Assembly (NCBI GenBank): GCA_012295275.1
Contig: CM022673.1
Coordinates: forward strand, 26,824,761-26,852,260
Length of the DNA stretch: 27,500 nt
Direction: 5' to 3'
Source: Chrysomallon squamiferum
Lineage: Eukaryota > Mollusca > Gastropoda > Neomphalida > Peltospiridae
The first letter of the stretch is position 1. Every line of letters starts with the position of its first letter. The position numbers were made by a program, and so were the translations under genes. The notes under the pieces were generated by a model. The model searched no databases. It saw only the letters and a list, made by a program, of their open reading frames with translations, and was not told the origin of the DNA. Shown here piece by piece: positions 1-10,666 of this stretch.

Positions 1-662
1 AATAGATCAAGATTTAATTATTATTGTTTTATTATTACTATTATTTAGATTTTTATTTTTTATATTTTGTTTCAGAATTTTTATTTTAATTAGTGATGAG
101 ACTCTTTAAGAAAAATATTCGAACTAACACTCATAATTAAGACATATACAAATATACAAGACTGTAGTTGTAACCTTTTTTGTTGTCGTTGTGTTTAAAT
201 TTTATTTATTTAATTATTATTATCATTATCGTCATCATCATTACTATTATCACTATTACTCTAATAATAATAATTATTAATAATTATTATTATTAATGTT
301 ATTGTGTTATTGTTGTTATTATCGTTGTTGTTGCATTTGTTGTAATGGTAGTGTTTGTTATTATTACTATCATCAATATTACAAGGACATTTTTTTAATT
401 ATATACATTCATGTACACAGCAAAATATTACTTTTCGTATTCGTAAAAGATTTTATAAACTATTGCGAGGACTTATTTTTTATTAAAACTTTGTATAAGT
501 AAACGTAAGTATTCAAACACTTAAACAAAAACATTAAAACATTAACTTTTATCATTCCACATTTAAATATTTTTGAAAATGTATTTCTATTGTTATGTTC
601 AGACTGCGATCATTTCATCCAAATTATACGTCCTTTTTTTTTTTTTTTTTCTTTTCTTTTTC

Positions 663-693
<31 letters not shown>

Positions 694-830
694 TGTATTT
701 TAAAATTTATTTATTTATTAATTTATTTATTTATTTATTTATTCTGATATTAAATTTTGGAATTAACATATGTGTTTGATGTGTTTTATTTTAATGATTT
801 GTTAAAATATAGAACTTATATTTCGTCTCA
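1..830. other. AT-rich intergenic DNA, no gene seen
   Basis: This stretch is dominated by A/T with interrupted TTA, TTAT and TTTA runs and a long T tract (about 633-690). The open frames here are low-complexity readings of these runs, such as Cys/Tyr/Phe strings, and show no domain, signal peptide or splice-supported exon. Confidence 0.6.
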
Positions 831-1290
831 CTATCATTTATCATTATTATCATCATATTTATTATTATTATCATCTACCATTATTATCATCATATTTATT
901 ATTATTATCATTATCATTGGCATCATGATTCTATTATTATTTATAGTAGCAGAAGTAAGTAGTAGTAGTAGTAGTAGTAGTGGGGGTAGTTGTAGTGATA
1001 ATACTAGTAGCAACAGTAGTGGTAGTAAAAGTTGAATTAACAACAGTAGCGACAGCAACAACAACAGCAGTAGACGTAGTAACAGACGTAGTAATAGTAA
1101 TGTAGTAGTACTTTTGGTAAACGTAACTGGCAGTATTAGTATTAGCATTAGTAGCATTAGTAGCAGCATAATAGCAGTAGCAGTAGCAACAGCAGTAGTA
1201 GTAGTAGTAGTAGGAGCAGCAATAGTAGTAGTAGTAGTAGCAGCAGCAGCAGAAATAGGAACAACAGTAATAGTAGAAGTAGAAGTATAG
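831..1290. repeat. Imperfect trinucleotide repeat tract (ATT/ATC then AGT/AGC)
   Basis: About 460 bp of degenerate trinucleotide repeats. TTA/TCA units (831-935) change into AGT units (about 951-1030) and then mixed AGT/AGC/AAC units. Both strands give open frames of poly-Ser or poly-Leu type, which follow from the repeat and are not evidence of a gene. Confidence 0.85.
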
Positions 1291-2137
1291 ATACTTTTAT
1301 TTATTGTTTTTTATTATATATTTTTACTTTTTTTTTTTTTAAATTTTGGTTTTTACTTTATTTTTTTTTTTTTTTTAAATTTAGCATTATCTTTGAGCCT
1401 AAATTATTATCTGCAACAAATTTTTGAATTTTGTGTTTAAATTATTTCAAAATCAGTTTATGCATTCATCTAGTAAACTATTAATAATTACCATTAGAAT
1501 CATTATAAATTATAAAACATTAAAATCTTATAACTCCATTTTGTTAGGAAATATGTTTTTTCAAAGTGTGATTTTGTAACTTAATGATGGAACTGTAAAA
1601 CATTTTTCATCTTCTTTTTATTCATTTCAAAACTATTTAACATTATTTATGAACATTATTTATTAATTAATAGCATCCACCTAATTTTCAAATATATTTT
1701 ATAACTAAAATATTTTAGTATTGGAAACCTTTTCTTATAATAGTTTTGTTGTCATTTAACTTTTATATTTAAAACAATTGTTTTACTTGAAAACAATTGC
1801 TATTATTGCTATTGTTATTATTATTTTATTATTATTATTAACCATGCACACACACACACACACACGTTCACCCACAAACACACATACACAAACATACAAA
1901 TACATAAACGTATATAATAAAATTTAAATTAAAAATCTCTGTTAAATTTTAAATCCGATATTTAATCTTGTTTTTTTATCTTTCTTAATTTTTTAAAATT
2001 TATATATATAGTTTTTCTTACCACTTCTTCTATTTTCCTGTCTTTATGTATTTATTAGTATATATACTTTCTGATTTATCTTTTAGCTTGATCATTGTGC
2101 AGTGCAGATAAGAGTATGAAACTTGAATAATAATTTC

Positions 2138-2230
<93 letters not shown>

Positions 2231-2827
2231 ATGATAATAATAATAGTAATAATAATAATTCAGATTACTTTGTGTGTATTTGACCTATGAATCCATCTCG
2301 CTGTTTTAGATAATCTGAAATCGAAGCAATTTTAAAGGTGACAAAACAAATATTTTATAAAAATCTCACTTCATGAACAATACAATATAAAATTACACAA
2401 ACCTCTCCTTAGGAAAAATTATTAAAAATATAAAAACGCAATCTAATATTAATCGTAATTATTTTTCTCCCTTTTATTTCTATTATTATTATTATTATTA
2501 TTAATTTGTTACATTTATTTTAACAAATACTAGATGATATTTTTAATACAGTTATTTAGTCCACTTGGCAGATGGCGCTGTGTCTTATCTATTATCTGTT
2601 TACTTTTAAATATAACTTTATTATCCAGTCCTCTTCACTCATTTAACTGTCTTACGCCTTCAGAACTAGTTCTGGTTTTTACGCGGGCCTATTTATGAGT
2701 CTTCTGCGCTGTGTCACCAAGCTTATTACATTTTTTTTTTATTATTATTCGACGATAACGTCTTGTTTTATTTATCTCATTAATTAGCTTAGCCAGTAGT
2801 AATCAGATAAAAGTTAAAGGATTTGAG
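1291..2827. other. AT-rich intergenic DNA with microsatellites, no gene seen
   Basis: Mostly unique AT-rich sequence with T tracts (about 1329-1376), a TTA/CA patch (1798-1866) and a TTA run (about 2480-2502). The segment around 2560-2700 is slightly richer in G+C and contains a GGCAGATGGC E-box. No reading frame, RNA gene or transposon end could be supported. Confidence 0.5.
2139..2259. repeat. (AAT)n-(GAT)n compound microsatellite
   Basis: An AAT array (2139-2190) runs directly into a GAT array (about 2191-2230) and back into AAT units. The same AAT/GAT pairing recurs at 10591-10667. Confidence 0.95.
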
Positions 2828-3060
2828 TAGAATCAGCGATATCGAATGTCGTCCCTCGACTCGACATGCGGTGTGAATAATCGGCAGTCACTCCAACAGA
2901 AAGCGCGCTGTCTTACCATTCGAACGTCTGGCACGCGCCGCATCCTCGATTTCACGTTCGCCGCGCGTGCGGGTCTTTGATCTTTCCTCGGCGCATCTGT
3001 CCAACAGTTGCACCTGATTTCGATGTTTTCCAACATCGGGTTATGCGTTTCGGCTAATAA
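2828..3060. promoter_or_regulatory. GC-rich island, possible distal regulatory element
   Basis: About 230 bp of markedly higher G+C and CpG content than the flanks, with CGCGCG, GCGCGTGC and similar CpG clusters. It holds two E-boxes, CATCTG within GCGCATCTGTC (2991-3001) and CACCTG shortly after. A 76-codon minus-strand frame covers the island but has no recognisable domain and probably reflects low stop-codon density. The regulatory role is inference from composition and from its position about 4.5 kb upstream of the NeuroD start. A short unrecognised exon is the alternative. Confidence 0.3.
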
Positions 3061-4320
3061 CAATCAAAAAGTGGTTTTAACCTTTTGTGAAAAGTGAAAC
3101 AATACATAATTAATTACCTGTCACTTTGAATACGGGGTTGCGATGTTTGATGAAGATGTCATTTGTCAGTCTCTTTTCTTATTTTTTATTATTATTATTT
3201 TTTTTGGTAATTATTGTTTGTTCATTATTTATTTGTTATTGGACAGTTGTCATAATAATATTATTGTTATTATAATGATGATGTTCACAAGCGAACAATA
3301 AATACTACTACTGCTGCTGTTGCTTCTGTTACTACTACTACTACAACTACCACTGCTATTCCTGTTACTATTTAAGCATAAAGTTTGAAGTAGTTTGCAG
3401 TTTTAAATACATCTAAAAATATAAACTGTGCATACTTATTATCAGAAATAATAAAAAACATGTCTTAGCTATAACACTTTTTTTTTTATTTATTTATTTA
3501 TTTATTTATTTATTATTATTATTATTTTAATATATATATATTTTTTTTAAAAAGCAAGTGATGTTAAACTGTAGAACATTCTTAAATAACTGAAAATTTA
3601 AGTTTCTGTAACATATTAGGCATGACATATTCCTTTTATGTATAAACAGTATCAAAGCAGTTCATAGTATTTATAAACACTCAGTTTCATGTCCATTTTT
3701 TAAATGGTTCTATAAAATGTTTTCAAGTGATCTATAGAATCAGGCTATTTGGCAATTGTAAAGTATAGTCCCATTCACTTCATATTGGATTTCAGTACTT
3801 CAGTTACATACTTCAAGATAATCCAGTAACAGTATTGTGCAGTATACATTAGGCCAACAGTATCATAATTTCAGATTTTTTTTATACCAAAGACTGCTTA
3901 ATAGAATTAAAATAAGTTTTAGTCCTTTTACGACCCAATTATGTTAACAGAATAATAATAATAATAATAATAATAACAGCAGCAGCAACAACAACAACAA
4001 CAACAGCGACAACAACTACAACAACAACAACAATAGCAAAAGCATCGGAAGAAATATGTCTATCATAATCATACCAGTAACATAGACATTTCACTTTGCT
4101 CTTGTCATTATATATCAATTTCATTCTTGAAATATTACTCCCACTATTATTTTGTGACGACAGTATTCTCACATTTGGTGTTGCCCACTTATCAAACGAC
4201 TTAAAAAAACCCACCCCAAAAACATAAAGTATATCGATTCTTAACAAAAAGAAAGAAAGAAAGAAAGAAAAGGGAAAAAGAGTCGAAAAGCATAACAGAT
4301 GGTCAGGAATGTGATTAAAT
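3061..4320. other. AT-rich intergenic DNA, no gene seen
   Basis: Contains a CTA/CTG/CAA-type trinucleotide patch (about 3303-3365), T and TTTA runs (3481-3530) and otherwise unique AT-rich sequence. The open frame on the minus strand near 3939-4247 includes poly-Val and poly-Ile from the neighbouring repeats and is not convincing. Confidence 0.5.
3953..4039. repeat. (AAT)n then (CAA/CAG)n microsatellite
   Basis: An AAT array (3953-3976) is followed by interrupted CAG, CAA and CGA units to about 4039. Confidence 0.9.
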
Positions 4321-4343
4321 TATGACATTAATTTCTGAGTCGA

Positions 4344-4351
4344 TGACGTCA
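4344..4351. promoter_or_regulatory. Full palindromic CRE-like site
   Basis: An exact TGACGTCA octamer, the consensus CREB/ATF site, lies in a short stretch of mixed composition about 1.6 kb upstream of the putative NeuroD promoter. An 8-mer can occur by chance, and the same octamer also occurs inside the NeuroD coding sequence, so the regulatory reading is weak. Confidence 0.2.
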
Positions 4352-5640
4352 TTCTCCAGCGAGACCAGTCGTCAGAAGACTTGTGCGCAAACAAAGCTTT
4401 TACAGTCCCCTAACAATCGCGCTCTTAGATTTAAAACACGTTAAAATGCCTCACCCAAAGATAAATGTATTTGTAGAATACTCGTATTCCTGTTCACATT
4501 ATTGATCGGGTGCAACTTATTAAAAAAAAAAAAAAAAAAAAAATCCCAATATTTCTATATAATTTTTTAAAACTTCGTTAGTTTCTGATGTGTTATTCTC
4601 CTAGGTTATTCGTCAGGAAGACATTTGCACGTACAAACATACAAACAAAAACCCCAGTATACAGACAAACGTACATAATACATACATACATACATATATC
4701 CATCCATACATATAAAAAAAAAAAACCCAGTAAGCACATATCATATAAACATACACCTCTTAAAACAATGAACGTCTGCAGTAAATCATATCTATCCAGT
4801 TTTTAATCTTCTAGTGATCTAACGTTCAGGACGATTTTTTTTTTTTTTTTTTTTTTTTTATTCGTTTCTCTTTACCGTTAAGCCTTATCTTTTGTTTTGA
4901 CTAATAAAATATTTCACTGCAATAAAATTATTACACAACGATCACTGAAGAGCAGTGCAAACTCCTGGTCTGTGCTAGAAATGACTTTTATGGTTGCCAT
5001 TGTTAAAGTGAGCAGTAAGGCAAATCAAACATCTCTATGTTAATAAATTGCTACAACAGTTCATTAGTTACGAACATTACATTAACTTCTGTGTTATGTG
5101 TAAACTGTGCGTTATTGAAAAGCATTTGATTAAGTGTTGTTATCATAATTTAATATATTTTATTAATGTAATTTTTTTTTTTCTTTTTTTTTTTCTCTAA
5201 CATGGAAGGATGGAACGAAGGGAATATGAAAAAGATTAAAGGAAGGAATTATAAAGAAAGAAATAATACATATTTCTGGTTTCAGACTTTCTGATTTAGA
5301 AGTGTTAAAAAATAAATAATCGTAATTTGTTTATTAATAAATATATATATTTTTTTTAGAAACTGTTGATTGTTAACTTTGAAGGTAATTTATTTTACTT
5401 TTCCAAGTCAAGTATGCATGATATATATAGACAGCAATCAACAAATAATTCATTTTGCTCCTTTGACGCGCTTCCTAAATCTCGCATTGTTGTCGCAGTA
5501 TATCTTGGTACTGCTATTATTTAGAATTTAATAGGAAAAACTTTGAAACCCCCCCCCCCAAAAAAAAAAAAAAAAAAAACACACACAAAAAAACGAGTAT
5601 CATTCATTACTACTGCTGTTTGACCAATCATAATTTTCAG
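4352..5640. other. Intergenic DNA with homopolymers and tetranucleotide runs, no gene seen
   Basis: Contains A runs (4521-4542), CATA units (about 4675-4695), a T run (about 4836-4859), T/C-rich tracts near 5168-5195 and a C run followed by an A run (about 5549-5579). A 72-codon frame near 4588 is largely a reading of the CATA repeat. Nothing else could be identified. Confidence 0.5.
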
Positions 5641-6060
5641 ACGCTAAAAATCTATATTTAAGTGCTCAACAACGCGCGGAGGAAATCAAATTTGTTCTAT
5701 TACACGCAGATTTTTGTCCACACGATAAGCTAGTTTTTATTTTTTTTATTACAGCTATATTTTCAATAGCTACATCCCGTCAAAGCACAGATGAATCTTT
5801 TTGTCACAACTGTCCAATTCTGACGTCTCCCGACCCATCTTTTTAATGTCAGTCTCAACAACCGATCTGTCGCTTGCTTGACGAGTAGTGGGAAGGTCCC
5901 TCGGGTAGGACGAGTTATTTGCTCTTCTTTTGATAACAGCGGCGCGTGCCGCGAATATGGCGGCGCAGTCACGCGGAACGCACTCCTAATCATTTAAAAG
6001 TGATGCGCATCTGTCACTGTTTACAGTCAGAGTCGCATTAATTTTCTCTGTTCATTCACT
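5641..6060 (+). promoter_or_regulatory. Putative NeuroD promoter region, GC-rich
   Basis: A CpG-rich island in AT-rich surroundings, about 1.5-1.9 kb before the NeuroD start codon. It contains AATATGGCGGC (5954-5964), an exact match to the YY1 consensus common in core promoters, and GCGCATCTGTC (6005-6015) with a CATCTG E-box of the kind bound by proneural and NeuroD bHLH proteins. The same 11-mer occurs in the island at 2991-3001. The promoter call rests on composition, motifs and position. No start site can be fixed from sequence. Confidence 0.45.
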
Positions 6061-6180
6061 AAGTTAACAGGAAAAAATTAACCAGAAGAAGGAAATGTCT
6101 TTAATTGAGTGAAGTTAAAAAGCTATTTCATTTTTCGTTGGGGATCGGAGACTGAAAATTTTGATTTATAAGTTTTGTTA
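6000..6180 (+). other. Putative 5' noncoding exon of NeuroD
   Basis: The GC-rich island ends in a good splice donor, GTAAGA, starting at 6181. A strong acceptor (pyrimidine-rich TTTGTGATTTCAG) ends at 7565, only four bases before the NeuroD ATG. Vertebrate NEUROD1 has this design: a noncoding first exon, an intron in the 5' leader and a single coding exon. The exon start is arbitrary here. If correct, the intron (6181-7565) carries the AAAAAT, AG and CA/AG microsatellites. Confidence 0.35.
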
Positions 6181-6368
6181 GTAAGATAATTGTTCATCGC
6201 TCCTGTTGTTGTGTTTGCTTATTGATACTGTTGTCATTATTCATTATTACTATTACTGTTATTATTGTTATATGTTGTTGTTGTTATTATTATTATTGTT
6301 GTTTTGTTGTTGTTGTTTTTTTTTTTTTTTTATATTTATAACACCAGTAAATGAAAAACTAGATAATC

Positions 6369-6428
6369 AAAAAATAAAAATAAAAATAAAAATAAAAATA
6401 AAAATAAAAATAAAAATAAAAATAAAAT
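6369..6428. repeat. (AAAAAT)n hexanucleotide repeat
   Basis: About ten uninterrupted AAAAAT units within the putative NeuroD 5' intron. Just upstream (about 6276-6330) is a GTT/T-rich run. Confidence 0.95.
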
Positions 6429-6549
6429 GTAATGCATAATTACTTAATAAATCTCTTAATTTTTTCTAACAAACATAATGGACGTCTATTTTAGCATTTT
6501 ATTTGACAAATAATAAGTTTATGATAGAAATAATTGCATCGTTAAAATA

Positions 6550-6551
<2 letters not shown>

Positions 6552-6633
<82 letters not shown>
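6552..6633. repeat. (AG)n microsatellite, about 41 units
   Basis: A perfect 82-bp AG array in the putative NeuroD leader intron. It is purine-only on the plus strand. Open frames of Ser-Leu or Arg-Glu across it are repeat readings. Confidence 0.98.
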
Positions 6634-6637
<4 letters not shown>

Positions 6638-7230
6638 AATAACTGAAAGGCAATAAGGGTTTTATCTAAAAAAAAGTTGTACATAATAACAAATATACAC
6701 TTGAAAAAAAAAATAAAATTTTAATACATTTTGTATTTTTTAAAATAAAAATAAGACTGGAACCCTTGTTCTTTTACGTGATGAGTTATATATAAATTAG
6801 TTAAAAATATCTCATGTTTAATAAAGCAGTTAACTAATTAATGAATAAAATAAATAAATACATACTAAATTAAAGGAAAATAATTTACTATTGAGAAATA
6901 AAAAACTAAATTTTAAAAATTTTAAAATTACAGGAAAAATGCATCCATACTAATGAATTCCGTAATTTTTCATTCTTATTTCAATTGTTCAAAAACACAT
7001 TAGAATTTGATGAAACTGTAATACAAAGATCATTTATTATTTATTATTATTGTTGTTGTTATTTTATTTTATTTTATTTAAGGTAAATGTGTCATGAACA
7101 TTTGTTCAGTACATGTTTTGTTTGTTTGTTGTTTTTTAAATCACTATCCATGCATTTATTTATGTATCTATGCCCGTCATCATTTTAAATGCATATTTAT
7201 TGATATTCATGTTTTCATATTTTTATTCGC

Positions 7231-7235
7231 GCACA

Positions 7236-7327
<92 letters not shown>
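7231..7327. repeat. (CA)n-(AG)n compound microsatellite
   Basis: Eleven CA units (7231-7252) pass directly into about 37 AG units (7253-7327). It lies about 240 bp upstream of the NeuroD start codon, in the inferred leader intron. Confidence 0.98.
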
Positions 7328-7331
<4 letters not shown>

Positions 7332-7569
7332 CATTTTTATTTTCATCACATATTTGTATATATATATACATATATAACTTTCATATTTATTTATTTATTC
7401 CTGCATATATTTACCTCATTTACATTTTTTTATTTTAAATTCCAGTTTTATTTTCCTTGTATTCATTCACGTGTCATATTTATAAATATCTGCATCTATT
7501 TTCACTTCGTTATTTAATATTTCTATGAACAAACGTATTTCATATCTATTTGTTTGTGATTTCAGAATT

Positions 7570-8684
7570 ATGCCTATTAAGTCCGGAAGCGACATGTCGT
7601 TCGAACATGGTCTCACAAAAGACATGTCTGACCTCGACGATGATGACAGATGCTTCGACTTCGACAACGACAACGACGACGACGTCACAGAATCCGAAGA
7701 CCAGCCGGATTCCACGACGTGCGACACAGACTCGAAGGCGTCGGAGGCGGACAAACAGGAGTGCAAAAAATACAAATCTCGCAAAGCGAAGGAAAAAACG
7801 GACGAGCTGAAATTGCCCAAAAAGAGGGACCGAAGAAAAAGCGCATGACAAAAGCGCGCCAAGCCAAACTGCGAGTGCGCAGGGTCAAAGCGAACGCGCG
7901 CGAGAGAAACAGAATGCACGGACTAAACCACGCACTGGACGAACTCCGGCAGCACGTTCCCTGCTATTCGAAAACTCAGAAGCTGTCGAAGATAGAGACG
8001 CTCAGGTTGGCCAGAAATTACATCTACACGCTGGCGGACATTTTGAAAAGCGGCATTCGTCCCGACAGCGTTTCGTTCGCCAAGGCTCTGTCGAAGGGGA
8101 TGTCGCAGAACACTATGAACATGGTGGCGGGGTGTCTGCAGTTGAATCCTCGAACACTTCTGCCGGACTCCTCGTTTCCTAAGCCCTATCAGCTGATGTA
8201 CGAGAACCAAGTTGAGTTCCCGTCTCCGATATCGTCCGATTCGTTTTCTTGCTCCTTTCAGCCGATAACGTCGTCCATGGGGGACACTCCGCCGCCTTTC
8301 GAGCACGTGTTTCATCAGAACCAGCTTTCAGGGTATCCGCACCATCTCAGCGTCTCTTTGCCAAGTCAGTGTCATTCGTACGGATCTCACAGGAACAGCG
8401 CTGCCATTAACGGAGGGAGTTGCGGCCAACAGCTGCCAGCAGGGCCGATAACCCCAGCCAGTTATATTCGGTGTGACGTCCCTTCTTGTCGAAGTTATCC
8501 TTCCATTGGGATTGGCCCGGCGGGTGGCGCCTACAGTGACGTCATTGTGGAGAGCTCCCAGGACTGTGGTCAGTGTGTTTTACCTGAAGATCTGTCAGAC
8601 TTCCAGACTGAAACGGTTCTTGATCACGATCTGGGAATAATCAGCTCGACAAATGGATTATTCGACGGAAACGTCAATGGATAG
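7570..8684 (+). CDS. NEUROD1: NeuroD-family bHLH transcription factor (one apparent frameshift)
   Basis: Nuclear, sequence-specific transcription factor of neuronal differentiation that dimerises with E proteins and binds E-boxes. The start ATG at 7570 lies four bases after a strong splice acceptor. The N-terminus (residues 1-85) is acidic, with Asp runs, followed by a Lys/Arg nuclear-localisation patch. The bHLH covers residues about 105-162, with the basic region [12 protein letters not shown] diagnostic of NeuroD (not neurogenin or atonal) and the loop [19 protein letters not shown] typical NeuroD C-terminal block follows the bHLH and includes [10 protein letters not shown]. The frame breaks once: residues 1-86 read in one frame and the rest in another, because the G run at 7826-7828 has three bases where a conserved PKKRGPKKK-type patch needs four. 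Counting one missing base gives 371 aa, close to vertebrate NEUROD1 (about 356). The frame with the bHLH alone would begin at an unlikely internal site. Family assignment is near certain; the exact paralogue is inferred. Confidence 0.95.
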
Positions 8685-8692
8685 ATTTTCAA

Positions 8693-8800
8693 TTATTTTT
8701 TTCCTTCTTTCGTTTCTTATTTCTTTCCTTCTTCTTCTCTTTCTCCTTCTATTCTTCTTTATCGTCATCTTCTTCTTTTTTTTCTTCATCTTCTTCAAAC
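8693..8800 (+). repeat. Polypyrimidine (TTC-rich) tract in NeuroD 3' leader region
   Basis: About 100 bp of almost pure T/C on the plus strand, directly after the NeuroD stop codon and presumably in its 3' UTR. Short frames on both strands here are Phe/Leu or Lys/Arg strings without meaning. Confidence 0.8.
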
Positions 8801-9118
8801 TGATGAACTTAATACCTGTTTTAGTCAACACTACAGTTATCAAATAAGCGAGTAAAAAACATTTTTATTTACATTTTGTTGAGCTAGCTAGAAAAAAAAA
8901 AATGTAAATCATGTATCGCTTGTTTAAAAAATATTTGTGCCAAAAAAAAAAAAAAAAAAAAAGAATGACATCTTTCAACATCAAATTACAAAGTTTAATA
9001 CCAGAACATTTAACTTATTTTTACTTGAATACATTCCAGTTTATTTTTCACATTTTAATGTTTAAAATGATTCACATCATTTAATTTTATTTTTAAAAAT
9101 TTTATTTATATAACTGTA

Positions 9119-9124
9119 AATAAA
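9119..9124 (+). terminator. Candidate polyadenylation signal for NeuroD
   Basis: AATAAA about 435 bp after the stop codon. A second AATAAA lies at 9297-9302. In AT-rich DNA such hexamers are frequent, so the choice is uncertain. Confidence 0.3.
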
Positions 9125-9699
9125 ACGAATGATAGAAGCTACTGGTAGGGCGGGTTTTGATATTTAAAAATCTGTAACCAAGCATTGTACCGAATGTACG
9201 ATTCATGCTGAATAGTGAAGTTTTAAGTCAGAAAGTTAAAACAAACCACAATTCAGAGAAGTACTAAATGGAATCAGCTTTGCAACACATTTACCAAATA
9301 AAGTTTTATATATATATATATATATCTGAATACATTCCAGTCTAAATATATATATATACCAATAGAATCATAACTGATTTTACAGTGCCTTTTTGAACAA
9401 ATTTTGGACTATTTATGTGCGAAATTCTGACCGTTTATTCTTTGACTTGAAATTCACATAATTAACGTATATATATTTTTCAATAATTTATCACCATAAT
9501 TACCTTTTGAAATATTTTCAATTAATTTGTGTATGTATAGTGCCCAGTTATTATCAGTGTTGAAATATTTTCACTGTTTTCTTATTTAGCATTATTATTA
9601 ATAACCATGAATAATTTTTGGCATGATTTTCTCCATAACTTCACGTAACATTTTCATCAAATGTATTTTTGCAGCGACTTTAGTGTTAGTGTGATTTTC

Positions 9700-10225
9700 A
9701 AGCACGTTATTATGAAAATGGAAATGTTTTGCCTTAATTTATCTACATAATTTTCATCGTTATAATCAAAATAGCAATATTTTGTAATCATTGATCTCGA
9801 TATTTTAGCAAACAGTTATAATCAAAATGGAAATTTTGTTGCAATAATTTTTGTCCAAATGTGTTCGCAATGTTATTACCAAAATGGAAATATTTTTCAA
9901 TGTTATGTCTACATATCTTCATTATAGTAGACGATTATTACTAAATAGAAACATACTACAGTGTTTGGTCTTCGTTTTGATGCACTTATTATTACTAAAT
10001 GGAAATATTTTCCAATATTTTATTTTCATTACAGTACACTTACCACTAAATGGAAATTATTTTTTTCAGTATTTTGTCTTCACTAGCAGATTGTTGTTAC
10101 TAAATGGAAATATTTTGCAGTATTTTGTCTACATTGTGGTACAGTGTTATTACTACATGGCAATATTCTGTAATATTGTGCAATATTTTGTCCTCATACA
10201 GCGTACTGTTATAACCAGATTTGTG
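9700..10225. repeat. Diverged ~54-bp minisatellite, about nine units
   Basis: A motif like CTAAATGGAAATATTTTGCA, followed by ATTTTGTCTTCATTACAGT, recurs with its ATGGAAAT core near 9718, 9770, 9827, 9884, 9943, 9999, 10050, 10104 and 10157. The spacing is 51-60 bp. Units differ at many positions, so the array is old. A 128-codon frame across 9851-10237 arises because the units stay open, and its peptide simply repeats LLLNGNI-like blocks. Confidence 0.85.
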
Positions 10226-10607
10226 CCTTTCGTTTAATGGCCTATACTAGTTGTTTCCACAGTCCAGTTTAAATAACAGTTTGTCATTAAATATTATGCA
10301 TGTTTACTTCGTGTTTGTTTTACTTTCAAATAATTATTATTAATGTTTACTGCATGGGGAGTTTAGTGGGTGGCTCCTGGACTGGGGGTATGGGACAGGT
10401 TCAAGGAAAGATAGATATGTATAGCAACAATATTAAAACAATACTGGTTCAGTTGTAGCAGTAAAATCGAATCATTTAAGAATTTTAGTCTCAGTTTTGG
10501 CGCATGGATGATAAACAATTATTCTAATTATTTGTAAAAAGACTGTTCCTATTTTTTACAGTAACAATTTTAATGTATTGCGAAAAAATGTGATGATGAT
10601 GATGATG

Positions 10608-10666
<59 letters not shown>

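Noticed and set aside
2833-3063. 76-codon minus-strand frame in the GC-rich island
   Set aside because: No recognisable motif or signal peptide and no splice context. High G+C lowers stop frequency, so a regulatory island is the simpler reading.
5763-5993. 76-codon minus-strand frame opposite the putative NeuroD promoter
   Set aside because: Lies in a CpG-rich promoter-like island, has no homology I can name, and runs against the inferred transcript.
7094-7517. Two plus-strand frames of about 115 codons with His-Thr and Arg-Glu runs
   Set aside because: They are readings of the CA/AG microsatellite and its AT-rich flanks; no domain or splice support.
7467-7919. 150-codon minus-strand frame opposite the NeuroD N-terminus
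   Set aside because: Antisense shadow of the NeuroD coding exon.
8536-8550. CRE octamer TGACGTCA inside the NeuroD coding exon
   Set aside because: It lies in coding sequence, where codon choice can create it. No reason to call it regulatory.
9851-10237. 128-codon plus-strand frame
   Set aside because: The peptide repeats LLLNGNI-like blocks exactly in step with the 54-bp minisatellite.
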